DNA of 64,000 nt from UBA11524 sp051886675 (GTDB lineage Bacteria; Bacillota; Clostridia; Christensenellales; Aristaeellaceae): assembly GCA_051886675.1 (NCBI GenBank), contig JBJEYH010000149.1, positions 13,659 to 77,658 of the forward strand, given 5' to 3'. A program made the position numbers and the translations under genes. Positions 42,356 through 50,883 of the stretch are shown here, piece after piece. The stretch's first letter is position 1. The number at the start of each line of letters is the position of its first letter. Below the pieces are notes generated by a model. It did not search any database, was not told the origin of the DNA, and saw nothing but the letters and a program-made list of their open reading frames with translations.

Positions 42356-43282
42356 ATGTCGATGAAACGGGAATACTTCTCAGTGGAAAAGGACGGCTTC
42401 TTTGGCGCGTACTATCCGCATCCGGGCCGCGCGGACCGGTGCATGATCGCCATGCTTGGCGACGACATTGACGACCGCCTGGCCCGCACCGGTGCCAAAT
42501 GGCTGATGCGGCAGGGCTGCAGCGTCATGACCATGGCGCCCTCGAGGAAGGACTACGGCCATCACAGCTATCCGCTGGAGCGCATCGGGCGGGCCATCGA
42601 GGTCATCCAACAGAAGGGCAACCGGAAAATCGGGATCGTCGGGGCGTCCACCACGGGGATGCTGGCGCTGGCGGCGGCGTCCTGCTGCTCGGACATCACG
42701 CTGACCATCGCCATGTCGCCCTGCGACTTCATCATGGAGGGCTTCCTCCGGGACGGCAGGGACGGCATGAAGGAGCGCCCCGCCGACGGGGAATCCGCCG
42801 TCACCCTCGGCGGAAAGCCGCTGCCCTACCTGCCCTACGCCTACCGGCATCCGCAGTACTGGCAGATGATCCGCAGGGAAGCCAAGGAGGGCGGCGACAT
42901 GGTGGCCTCCCGGAAAATGTTTGACGAGTCCGAGCGCCTGCATCCGCTGCGGGAGGAGGAAAGAATCCGGGTGGAAAACATCCGGGGCAGGATTCTTTTC
43001 GTGGGCGCGGAGGACGACGTGCTCTGGGACACCTGCAAATACATCCGCCGGATGGACGCGCGCCTGAAGGCTCTGCCCCACGACAGCCAGTACGAGCTGG
43101 CGCTGTATCTGCACGGGACGCATTTCGTGTTTCCGGAGGGGATGCTGCGCATGATGCTGCCGGTGGGCTCCGGGCTGCTGGTGCGCATGGCCTTCCGCGC
43201 CGGCAGGGAGTATCCCGGGGAATGCCGGGCCACGCGGGAGGATATCGACGCAAGGGTGCGCCGCACGCTGCAGGCCTGGTAA
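42356..43282 (+). CDS. Alpha/beta hydrolase, acyl-CoA thioesterase (BAAT C-terminal)-like
   Basis: 308-residue cytoplasmic serine hydrolase. Nucleophile elbow GIVGASTTGMLA (Ser98), a late His in LHGTHFVFPE, and an Asp region GAEDDVLWDT fit the alpha/beta fold of bile-acid-CoA:amino-acid N-acyltransferase/thioesterase C-domains. Substrate unknown: an ester, thioester or amide of the exported compound is possible. ATG 42356, AAGGAG 9 bases upstream. First gene of the plus-strand operon controlled by two palindromes. Confidence 0.75.
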   Translation: MSMKREYFSVEKDGFFGAYYPHPGRADRCMIAMLGDDIDDRLARTGAKWLMRQGCSVMTMAPSRKDYGHHSYPLERIGRAIEVIQQKGNRKIGIVGASTTGMLALAAASCCSDITLTIAMSPCDFIMEGFLRDGRDGMKERPADGESAVTLGGKPLPYLPYAYRHPQYWQMIRREAKEGGDMVASRKMFDESERLHPLREEERIRVENIRGRILFVGAEDDVLWDTCKYIRRMDARLKALPHDSQYELALYLHGTHFVFPEGMLRMMLPVGSGLLVRMAFRAGREYPGECRATREDIDARVRRTLQAW

Positions 43283-43348
43283 GGCGCGCCATCCGCGCCG
43301 GGGGAGAGACAGCGCCCTGTACGGCAGGGCGGAAACGGGGGGATTGCG

Positions 43349-44218
43349 ATGTCGAGGCAGGCAACGGACGTTCAGCGGAGGGTCATGGGCAGGCTCTGCC
43401 GGGGCAGGGAGCTGTTCCGGCCCCTGAACACCGGCTGGGTGGATGATCATGTGGCATGCGTGCGGGAATGGTCGGCGAACGTCTTCTTCTACCGCCGGGG
43501 GGATACCACCCTCATGATCGACGCCGGCTACAACTACGCCCGGCTGGAGGAGAAGATGGGCTGGCTGGGCATTGACCCGGGGAGCATCCGGCATCTGCTC
43601 GTCACCCATCTGGACACCGACCACGTGGGCGCGGTGGAAGCCGACAGCCCCGGTCTGTTCCGGGAGGCCCGGCTGTACCTGGGCGAGGTGGAGAACCGCT
43701 ACCTTGCCGGGGAGCTGCGCCGGAAGGTGATGTATCATCTGTACCGGCTGCCGCAGGTCACGATCCCCAACCACAGGGTGCTGCTGCGGGACGGGGAGGA
43801 TTTCCGCATCGATGGCATCCGGGTCGAATGCTTTCTGGTGCCGGGGCATACCCGGGGGCATCTGGCGTATCTGATCGACGAGCGGTATCTGTTCACCGGC
43901 GATACCCTCTGGCTGGGCGCGGACGGGGGCTACAGCTTCATCAGCGCGCTGGCGGAGGACAACCGTCTGGCGGTGCAGTCCCTGGCGGCGCTGGAGCGCA
44001 GGCTGAAGGAGCGCAGGCTCCGCCCGGTGATCCTGACCGGCCACACCGGCTGGACGGAGGATTTCGAGTTTGCCTTTGCCCACAGGGACAGGGTCTGCTC
44101 GCCCTTCCGGCGGCGCGCGCCCGATCCCGCCGCGCCCTTCGACCCCTACGACGAATCCGATGACACGGAGGACCGGGCAAGGACGCAGCGGCTGCCCGGC
44201 GTGGGCAGGACGCCCTGA
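43349..44218 (+). CDS. MBL-fold metallohydrolase
   Basis: 289-residue metallo-beta-lactamase-fold hydrolase. Metal ligands: THLDTDHVG (87-92, HxDxDH, the second His of the usual HxHxDH replaced by Asp), PGHTRGH, Asp in FTGDTLW and His in LTGHTGWT. Alike to GloB/lactonase-type enzymes that cleave thioesters or lactones. ATG 43349 follows GGGGGATT. C-terminal 25 residues are acidic and probably disordered. Co-directional with the esterase-like gene 66 bases upstream. Confidence 0.87.
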   Translation: MSRQATDVQRRVMGRLCRGRELFRPLNTGWVDDHVACVREWSANVFFYRRGDTTLMIDAGYNYARLEEKMGWLGIDPGSIRHLLVTHLDTDHVGAVEADSPGLFREARLYLGEVENRYLAGELRRKVMYHLYRLPQVTIPNHRVLLRDGEDFRIDGIRVECFLVPGHTRGHLAYLIDERYLFTGDTLWLGADGGYSFISALAEDNRLAVQSLAALERRLKERRLRPVILTGHTGWTEDFEFAFAHRDRVCSPFRRRAPDPAAPFDPYDESDDTEDRARTQRLPGVGRTP

Positions 44219-44280
44219 ATCTGCGGCGCGCTGCGCGGGCGGAGGGCGCGGCTCCGACGCCCCTGAAGGGAGGCAACGTC

Positions 44281-44967
44281 ATGAACCATCGCCGTGACAT
44301 CCGGCGCGCCTACCGTTCTCTGGGGCGGGAGGCGACCTTCTACGACGGGATGATCACCTGCTCCACCCTGCCGGGACGGCTGGTCTGCGGGCTGGTGTGG
44401 CGCATGAACCGGAAGACCAACGACCGCTATCTGGCGCAGGCCCTGTCCGGCATCCCGGAGGCTTTTGCCGGCAGGCTGCTGGAGGTGCCGGTGGGCACGG
44501 GCGTGCTGACCATGCCGGTCTACCAAACCCTGCCCCGGGCGGACATCACCTGCCTGGACTACTCCCCGGACATGATGGCGCAGGCCCGGCGCAGGGCCGA
44601 AGGCCTGGGGCTGGGCAACGTGCGTTTCCAGCAGGGGGACGTGGGCAGGCTGCCCTTCGACGACGGCAGCTTCGACCTGGTGCTGTCGCTCAACGGCTTC
44701 CACGCCTTCCCCGACAAGGAGGCGGCCTACCGGGAGACCTTCCGGGTGCTGCGGCCCGGCGGGATCTTCTGCGGCTGCTTCTACGTCCGGGGCGAAAGCC
44801 GGCGAACCGACTGGTTCATCAGGCATCTGTATACGCCCATGGGCTTTTTCACCCCGCCCTACGAAACGGCGCAGAGCCTGGCGGTACGGCTGAGCGCCCT
44901 GTATCAGGCGGCGGACGTGCAAACGATACAGAGCATGGCGGTCTTTCAGTGCAGGAAAGGAGCATGA
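44281..44967 (+). CDS. Class I SAM-dependent methyltransferase
   Basis: 228-residue methyltransferase of the UbiE/Methyltransf_11 type. Motif I LLEVPVGTGVLT (E-x-G-x-G, with Pro-Val in place of the usual Gly-Cys), motif II acidic residue in CLDYSPDMM, and GDVGRLPFDDGSFDLVLSLNG for post I/motif II. ATG 44281 with GGGAGG. Overlaps the next methyltransferase start. Acceptor unknown; membership of the export regulon suggests modification of a small molecule. Confidence 0.88.
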   Translation: MNHRRDIRRAYRSLGREATFYDGMITCSTLPGRLVCGLVWRMNRKTNDRYLAQALSGIPEAFAGRLLEVPVGTGVLTMPVYQTLPRADITCLDYSPDMMAQARRRAEGLGLGNVRFQQGDVGRLPFDDGSFDLVLSLNGFHAFPDKEAAYRETFRVLRPGGIFCGCFYVRGESRRTDWFIRHLYTPMGFFTPPYETAQSLAVRLSALYQAADVQTIQSMAVFQCRKGA

Positions 44968-44972
44968 ATGCC

Positions 44973-45671
44973 ATGACGGACGAAGAATACAAGCGGCTGT
45001 CGCTGCGGGAATTCGACCGGGCGGCCGCAGCCTTTGACGGCGGCAGCGCAGGCGTCTATACCATGTGCCGCAGGGATTACCCCGACGTGCTGGCTGAAGT
45101 GATGAAGGAGCCCTTCTCCGACCTGCTGGACGCGGGCTGCGGCACCGGAGCGATGCTCAGCCTGTTCCTGCGGGACTGCCCCGGCAAACGCTACACCGGG
45201 ATCGACCTGTCCGGAAAGATGATCGCGGCCGCCCTGAGCAAGCGGCTTGACGGCGTCCGCTTTGTGACCGGCGACTGCGAAAACCTGCCCTTTGCGGACG
45301 ACAGCTTCGATGTGGTCACCTGTTCGATGAGCTTTCACCATTACCCGAATCCCGATCAGTTCTTCCAAAGCCTGCGCCGGGTGCTGCGTCCGGGGGGCAG
45401 GCTCATCCTGCGGGACATGGCGTCGGGCAGTCCGCTGGTGATGTGGCTCATCAACCACGTTGAGATTCCCCTGATCAACCATGTGCTCCGCAAGGGCGAC
45501 GTGCATGCGTATTCCCGGGAGGATCTGCAGGGGCTCTGCCAGGCGAGCGGCCTGACGCTGGAATCCTATGAGGTCCGGAAGGGCTTCCGGCTGCACTGCG
45601 TGATCAGAAAGCGCGGCGCCGGGTTCGCGCCCCGGCCGGCGGCGGACGCGGCGCCCCGCCAAATCAGCTGA
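44973..45671 (+). CDS. Class I SAM-dependent methyltransferase
   Basis: 232-residue methyltransferase: motif I LLDAGCGTGAML, GIDLSGKMI, and GDCENLPFADDSFDVVTCSMS. ATG 44973 is best spaced from AAAGGAG (44956-44962); ATG 44964, overlapping the previous stop, is the alternative. The C-terminal 20 residues are Ala/Pro/Arg-rich. Unlike its neighbour it keeps the canonical GCGTG motif. Last gene before the gap holding the next palindrome. Confidence 0.88.
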   Translation: MTDEEYKRLSLREFDRAAAAFDGGSAGVYTMCRRDYPDVLAEVMKEPFSDLLDAGCGTGAMLSLFLRDCPGKRYTGIDLSGKMIAAALSKRLDGVRFVTGDCENLPFADDSFDVVTCSMSFHHYPNPDQFFQSLRRVLRPGGRLILRDMASGSPLVMWLINHVEIPLINHVLRKGDVHAYSREDLQGLCQASGLTLESYEVRKGFRLHCVIRKRGAGFAPRPAADAAPRQIS

Positions 45672-45722
45672 CCAAACGGATCAAAAGCGACGGTTTCGGC
45701 ATAGCGTGCCGGGCCGTCCCAT

Positions 45723-45730
45723 GCTATCAT
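45723..45730 (+). promoter_or_regulatory. Putative promoter of the AraC/ABC operon
   Basis: Extended -10 TGCTATCAT (TATCAT 45725-45730) in CCATGCTATCATG, without a clear -35; about 110 bases before the AraC start codon. Confidence 0.5.
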
Positions 45731-45766
45731 GAGAGCGCCCCGGAAGGGGCTGTCTTTCAGGCTGAT

Positions 45767-45784
45767 GGTTAGCTATAACTAACT
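45767..45784. promoter_or_regulatory. Operator GGTTAG-N6-CTAACT
   Basis: Palindrome GGTTAG-CTATAA-CTAACT, about 30 bp downstream of the expected start site. Fifth copy of the motif; ties this operon to the two promoters at 42117 and 42239. Confidence 0.8.
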
Positions 45785-45838
45785 CAAGGGTGACGGGCCG
45801 GACGCCGCCCTTGCGGCGCGGGAGGTGACAGGGCGGCC

Positions 45839-46834
45839 ATGGGATGCGGCGAGGAATCCATCTGGGACATGATCGACCGGGGCATCGCCGGGAGCAACGT
45901 GGATCTGGTGCTCGCCGACGGGGACTGCAAGGTCATGAAGCTGTCGGATGAAACCGGCGAAGGCGTCATGACCATGTACCGGGTATTCGACGGCGTCTAT
46001 CTGATGTTCAACGATTTTCACATGGCGCAATGCTGCTCCCGGTTCCGCAGCAGGGGCAGCCTGCTGGCGGTGGATCACTGCCGGGAGGGCTGCATGGAGA
46101 TGGACGTGGACGGCGGGCTGTGCTGCTGCCTGAACCGGGGGGAGGTGCGGATCGACACCCGCATCCATCACAGCGGCCAGGTGCGCTTTCCGCTGCGGCA
46201 TTATCACGGGGTGACCATCGGGTTCCAGACGGGGCTGGCGGAGGCGTCCATCCGGGAGAAGATGCCCGCCTTCGCCGTGGATATCCAGGCGATGCTGCGC
46301 AAGTTCTGCGGCGCGGGGAAGGCGAGCGTGCTGCCGGCGGACGCCTCCATCGACAACGTGTTCATGCAGCTGTACCATCTGCCGAAGCGGTCGCAGATGG
46401 ACTATTTCAAGCTCAAGGTGATGGAGCTGCTGGTCTATCTGGAGGGCGTGGAGCTGGCGGACGACGGACGCGCCCGCCCGTATTTCTGCCGGACGCAGGT
46501 GGAGAAAATCCATGCGCTGCACGATCTGATCACCTCCGACCTGCGGGCGAACCATACGCAGGAGGAGCTGGCGGCGCAGTTCGGCCTGGGCCTGACCGCC
46601 ATGAAGCAGTGCTTCAAAAGCATCTACGGCAAGCCGATCCATCAGTACCTGAAGGCATACCGGATGAGCCGGGCCGCGGTCATCCTGCTGACCGAACGGG
46701 AGAAGCCCGTCACGGAGGTCGCCGTCCAGTGCGGCTATGACAATCCCGGGAAGTTCGGCCAGGTGTTCCGCGCCCAATTCGGCATGGCGCCGCTGGAATA
46801 CAGAAAATGCAACGGAAGAAGGGATCTCCTGTGA
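45839..46834 (+). CDS. AraC family regulator (PchR-like)
   Basis: 331-residue regulator. The N-terminal part (about 1-220) is a PchR/YbtA-like sensing domain, rich in Cys (CCSRF, CCCLN); the C-terminal 100 residues carry two helix-turn-helices (THTQEELAAQFGLGLTAMKQ-like and VTEVAVQCGYDNPGKFGQVF, ending FGMAPLEYR). PchR-type proteins sense siderophores or other small ligands and often sit beside ABC exporters/importers of the ligand, as here. ATG 45839 has a poor ribosome binding site (GGAGGTGAC farther upstream). Stop overlaps the next gene's GTG. Confidence 0.88.
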   Translation: MGCGEESIWDMIDRGIAGSNVDLVLADGDCKVMKLSDETGEGVMTMYRVFDGVYLMFNDFHMAQCCSRFRSRGSLLAVDHCREGCMEMDVDGGLCCCLNRGEVRIDTRIHHSGQVRFPLRHYHGVTIGFQTGLAEASIREKMPAFAVDIQAMLRKFCGAGKASVLPADASIDNVFMQLYHLPKRSQMDYFKLKVMELLVYLEGVELADDGRARPYFCRTQVEKIHALHDLITSDLRANHTQEELAAQFGLGLTAMKQCFKSIYGKPIHQYLKAYRMSRAAVILLTEREKPVTEVAVQCGYDNPGKFGQVFRAQFGMAPLEYRKCNGRRDLL

Positions 46835-48597
46835 AAGGAAAAAAGGAAAAGGGTACGGCCGCCTGGATTCTTGAATTCGCCGGGCAGAAGAGGAGCGGCT
46901 ACGTCGCCAGCGTGCTGCTGGCCGCGGCGGGCGCGGCGTTCCAGATGCTGCCGTATCTGGTCATGGCCCATGTGATCCAGCGGCTGCTGGGCGGCGACCG
47001 GAGCTTCGCCGGGTATGCCGCGGACTGCCTGATCATGGCGGGCATGTGGCTGCTGCGGGTGGTGCTCCACGCCCTGTCCACCTCGGCCTCCCATGTGGCC
47101 ACCTTCGCGGTGCTGGGGAATATCCGCAGGCAGGGGCTTGCCCGGCTGGAGAGGATGCCCCTGGGCGACGTGCAGAAGCGCGGCTCGGGCGAGCTGAAGA
47201 ACATTCTCGTGGAGCGCATCGACAGCATCGAGACCACCCTGGCCCATGTGATCCCGGAGGTCACGGGGAACGTCTGCGTGGTGGCGGCAACCATCGTGTG
47301 TCTGCTGGCCATCGACTGGCGCATGGCGCTGGTGTCCCTGATCACCCTGCCGGTGGGGTTTGTCTGCTTCATGCTGATGATGGTGGGCTACGAGGAGAAC
47401 TATGGCCGCACCGTCCGCGCCACGAAGAACCTCAACGACACGGCGGTGGAATACATCGGCGGCATCGAGGTCATCAAGGTCTTCGGCAAGGCGAAGAGCT
47501 CCTATGAGAAGTTCGTCGCCGCCGCCAGGGAGGGCGCGGCCAGCTACGTGGACTGGATGCGCAAGTGCAACGTGTACTTCACCTTCGCCATGAACATCAT
47601 GCCCGCCACGCTGGTCACGGTGCTGCCCGTCGGCGCGCTGCTGGTGCGGGGCGGAAGCCTGGCGGTGCCGGACTTCGTGATGATCGTGATTCTGGCCATG
47701 GGGCTGATCACGCCCATCATCGGCTGCATGTCCTACAACGACGACCTGGCCAAGCTCCGCACGGTGCTGGGCGAGGTGGTATCCATCATCGGCGCGGAGG
47801 AGCTGCCCCGCCCCGAACGGGACGAGGCCGCGCCCCAGGGCTGCGACGTCCGCCTGAACGATGTGCGTTTCAGCTACGGGGAGAAGGAGGTGCTCCACGG
47901 CGTTGACCTGACCTTCCGGGAGGGCACGGTGAACGCCCTGGTGGGGCCCTCCGGCAGCGGCAAGTCCACCATCGCCCGGCTGATCGCCTCCTGGTGGGAC
48001 GTGGACAGCGGCAGCATCACCATCGGCGGGGCGGATATCCGCAGGCTTTCCCCGGAGCACTATCACCGCCTGGTGGCCTATGTGTCCCAGGACAACTTCC
48101 TGTTCGACACCACCATCCGCGAAAACATCCGCATGGGCGATCTCACCGCCACGGACGCTCAGGTGGAGCAGGCCGCGAGGGACTGCGGCTGCTACGAGTT
48201 CATCATGAGCCTGGAGCACGGCTTCGACACGGTGGCGGGCAGCGGCGGCGGACATCTCTCCGGCGGCGAGCGGCAGCGCATCAGCATCGCCCGGGCCATG
48301 CTGAAAAACGCCCCCGTGATCATTCTGGACGAGGCCACCGCCTACACCGACCCGGAAAACGAGGCCCTCATCCAGCAGTCCGTGGCGAAGCTGGTCAAGG
48401 GCAGGACGCTCATCGTCATCGCCCACCGCCTGTCCACCGTCACCGACGCGGATCAGATCGTGGTGGTCAACGGCGGCAGGGTCGAGGCTGCCGGCACCCA
48501 TGAGCAGCTGCTCGAGGGCTGCGCGCTCTACGGCCGGCTCTGGAACGCCCACATTTCCTCCCGGGACAGCCTGACAGGAGGTGCATCCGATGCTTGA
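46831..48597 (+). CDS. ABC exporter half-transporter (IrtA/YbtP-like arrangement)
   Basis: 588-residue fused permease-ATPase. GTG 46831 overlaps the AraC stop (GTGA); ATG 46807 is an alternative. Six helices, then nucleotide-binding domain with Walker A GPSGSGKST, signature LSGGERQRISIARAM and Walker B PVIILDEATAYTD. The gene order AraC-ABC-ABC is that of yersiniabactin/mycobactin transporter loci, so a siderophore or related ligand is a reasonable guess, not evidence. Overlaps the partner gene by 8 bases. Confidence 0.88.
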   Translation: MKGKKEKGTAAWILEFAGQKRSGYVASVLLAAAGAAFQMLPYLVMAHVIQRLLGGDRSFAGYAADCLIMAGMWLLRVVLHALSTSASHVATFAVLGNIRRQGLARLERMPLGDVQKRGSGELKNILVERIDSIETTLAHVIPEVTGNVCVVAATIVCLLAIDWRMALVSLITLPVGFVCFMLMMVGYEENYGRTVRATKNLNDTAVEYIGGIEVIKVFGKAKSSYEKFVAAAREGAASYVDWMRKCNVYFTFAMNIMPATLVTVLPVGALLVRGGSLAVPDFVMIVILAMGLITPIIGCMSYNDDLAKLRTVLGEVVSIIGAEELPRPERDEAAPQGCDVRLNDVRFSYGEKEVLHGVDLTFREGTVNALVGPSGSGKSTIARLIASWWDVDSGSITIGGADIRRLSPEHYHRLVAYVSQDNFLFDTTIRENIRMGDLTATDAQVEQAARDCGCYEFIMSLEHGFDTVAGSGGGHLSGGERQRISIARAMLKNAPVIILDEATAYTDPENEALIQQSVAKLVKGRTLIVIAHRLSTVTDADQIVVVNGGRVEAAGTHEQLLEGCALYGRLWNAHISSRDSLTGGASDA

Positions 48598-50326
48598 CAT
48601 TCTGAAGAAGTTCTTCCGCTTCTGCAGCGGGGAAAACCGCAGGAAGTTCTACCTGTCCATCGTGCTGGGGGTGGTGGCCGCGCTGTTCCTGGCGCTGAAG
48701 ATCCCCGCCATCGCGGTGATCCTGCAGGCCATTCTGGACGGGAACATCACCAATGGCGCGATCCTCGCGTCGCTGGCCATCATGCTGGTATCCATCATCG
48801 GCTCGTCCGTGGTCAAGTACAAGGCCACCATGCTGCAGACAGAGGCCGGCTACGGCACCGCGGCCAGCAAGCGCATCGAGATCGCCGAGCACATGCGCTA
48901 TCTGCCCATGGGCTACTTCAACGAGAACAGCCTGGGCTACATCACCTCCGTCACCACCAACACCATGGAGAATCTCTCCGACGTGGGCACAAGGGTGGTC
49001 ATGATGGTCACCGAGGGCGTGTTCACCACCGGGGTCATCACGCTGATGCTGCTGTGCTTCGACGTGCGGGTGGGGCTGCTGGTCATGGGCGGGATGGCGC
49101 TCTACTTCCTGGCCAACAGCCTCCTGCAGCGGGCCTCCCGGGCCAAAACCCCCGAAAAGACCCGCAGCGACACGGCGGTCGTGGAAAAGGTGCTGGAGTA
49201 CATCCGGGGCATCGCGGAGGTCAAGTCCTGCCACCTGTCCGGCAAGTACAACCGGCGGGTGGAAACTGCCATCGACGAAAACGTGAAGGCCAACACCGAC
49301 ATGGAGCTGTCGCTGATTCCCTACATGACGCTGCAGAACCTGGTGGCCAAGCTGATCGGCGCGGGGGCGGCGATGCTGTCGCTGTACCTGTACACCACCG
49401 GCTCCATGAGCCTGCTCAGCTGCGTGATGATGGTGATCTGCTCCTTCATGGTCACGGAGGGGCTGGAGAAGGCCGGCACGCACTCGGCGCTGATCCGCAT
49501 TGTGGACACCTGCGTGGACAAGGCCAACGCGATCCTGACGCTGCCCGCCATGGACATTGCCGGCGCGGACGTGACCCCCGCCACGCATACCCTGCAGGCG
49601 AAGGACATCGTCTTCTCCTACGACCGCAAGCGGATCATCGACGGCGTGTCCCTGACCATCCCGGAAGGGACGACCACCGCCATCGTGGGGCCCTCTGGCG
49701 GGGGCAAGACCACGCTGTGCCATCTGCTGTCGCGGTTCTGGGACGTGGACGCGGGCACGGTCACCCTGGACGGGCGGAACCTCCGGGACTACAGCATGGA
49801 CAGCCTGATGAAGAACTTCAGCTTCGTGTTCCAGAACGTGTACCTTTTCCGGGACACCATTGCCAACAACATCCGCTTCGGCCAGCCGGAGGCCCCCATG
49901 GAGGCGGTGATCGCCGCGGCGAAGAAGGCCCGCTGCCACGACTTCATCATGGCCCTGCCGGAGGGGTATGACACGGTCATCGGCGAGCGCGGCGGCACCC
50001 TGTCCGGCGGCGAGCGGCAGCGGCTGTCCATCGCCCGGGCGATCATGAAGGATTCCCCGATCATCGTCCTGGACGAGGCCACCGCCAACGTGGATCCCGA
50101 GAACGAGCAGGAGCTGATGGAGGCCATCGCGGAGCTGACGCGGGAAAAGACGATCATCATGATCGCCCACCGGCTGAAGACCGTGCAGGGCGCGGATCAG
50201 ATCCTGGTGGTGGATCAGGGCCGGATCGTGCAGCGGGGCACCCACGACGCGCTGATGCAGGAGGAGGGCATCTACCGCCGGTTTGTGGATATGCGGCAGC
50301 AGGCGGTCAGCTGGAAGCTCGGCTGA
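48590..50326 (+). CDS. ABC exporter half-transporter, partner
   Basis: 578-residue fused permease-ATPase with Walker A GPSGGGKTT, signature LSGGERQRLSIARAI and Walker B PIIVLDEATANVD. ATG 48590 lies 7 bases after CAGGAGGTG and overlaps the preceding stop. Forms the heterodimer with 46831. Last gene of the plus-strand run. Confidence 0.88.
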   Translation: MLDILKKFFRFCSGENRRKFYLSIVLGVVAALFLALKIPAIAVILQAILDGNITNGAILASLAIMLVSIIGSSVVKYKATMLQTEAGYGTAASKRIEIAEHMRYLPMGYFNENSLGYITSVTTNTMENLSDVGTRVVMMVTEGVFTTGVITLMLLCFDVRVGLLVMGGMALYFLANSLLQRASRAKTPEKTRSDTAVVEKVLEYIRGIAEVKSCHLSGKYNRRVETAIDENVKANTDMELSLIPYMTLQNLVAKLIGAGAAMLSLYLYTTGSMSLLSCVMMVICSFMVTEGLEKAGTHSALIRIVDTCVDKANAILTLPAMDIAGADVTPATHTLQAKDIVFSYDRKRIIDGVSLTIPEGTTTAIVGPSGGGKTTLCHLLSRFWDVDAGTVTLDGRNLRDYSMDSLMKNFSFVFQNVYLFRDTIANNIRFGQPEAPMEAVIAAAKKARCHDFIMALPEGYDTVIGERGGTLSGGERQRLSIARAIMKDSPIIVLDEATANVDPENEQELMEAIAELTREKTIIMIAHRLKTVQGADQILVVDQGRIVQRGTHDALMQEEGIYRRFVDMRQQAVSWKLG

Positions 50327-50771
50327 CCAGGGGGCCGAGCGCAGTCCGCGCCGCCGGGCTTCCGCGGCTGACGTGCCCGCTCCGGATGCCGCCGTGCGCC
50401 TTCCGGCGGATGGCGATCCATGGGCGCGGCGGCGCTGATCAGCGCGCAGTTGCCGCCCTGTCCCCTGCGGGCATCGGCGGCCCTGCCGCGCTGCAGCCGC
50501 TCACTGAAAGCGCCATGCCCCACGCCGCGCCTTGAGGACGGGCTTTGGGCCACGGCTTCCCCCTTCGCTTGCCGCGGCCGGTGCGCGGCTCCCCCGTTCG
50601 CCGGCCCGCTTCCCTGCGCATGCCCCATGCCCTGAAGGGATCGGCAGGCCCGGCGCATGGGCCGTCATGCCGCCCGTTGCTTCCCCCGGCGCAGCCGATG
50701 CTGCATGCCGCCGTGATGCCCGCGCTGTCAGCCAGAGCTGCCGCGCGGGCTTTCCTGTGCGGACGGGCCGT
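50327..50771. other. Long intergenic stretch
   Basis: About 450 very GC-rich bases between convergent units. No gene, repeat or RNA could be supported; a plus-strand terminator with T tract is not visible (one stem GCCGCC / GGCGG near 50390 has none). Confidence 0.5.
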
Positions 50772-50809
50772 ACAAAAAACTGCCAGCCCCCGCAGCAGGA
50801 GGCTGGCAG
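50772..50809 (-). terminator. Terminator of the fucose operon
   Basis: 9-bp stem CTGCCAGCC / GGCTGGCAG (50780-50788 and 50801-50809) followed on the minus strand by TTTTTTG. Confidence 0.9.
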
Positions 50810-50883
50810 CAAAGGATATGACGCCGGCAGCGGCCGCTGCCCCAGGCAATGCAGGCAGCCACCGCAGCCAGAAGCCGCGTCGC

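Noticed and set aside
50327..50771. Possible genes in the 450-base gap after the ABC operon
   Set aside because: Frames present on both strands are Pro/Ala/Arg-rich, lack ribosome binding sites and match no family.
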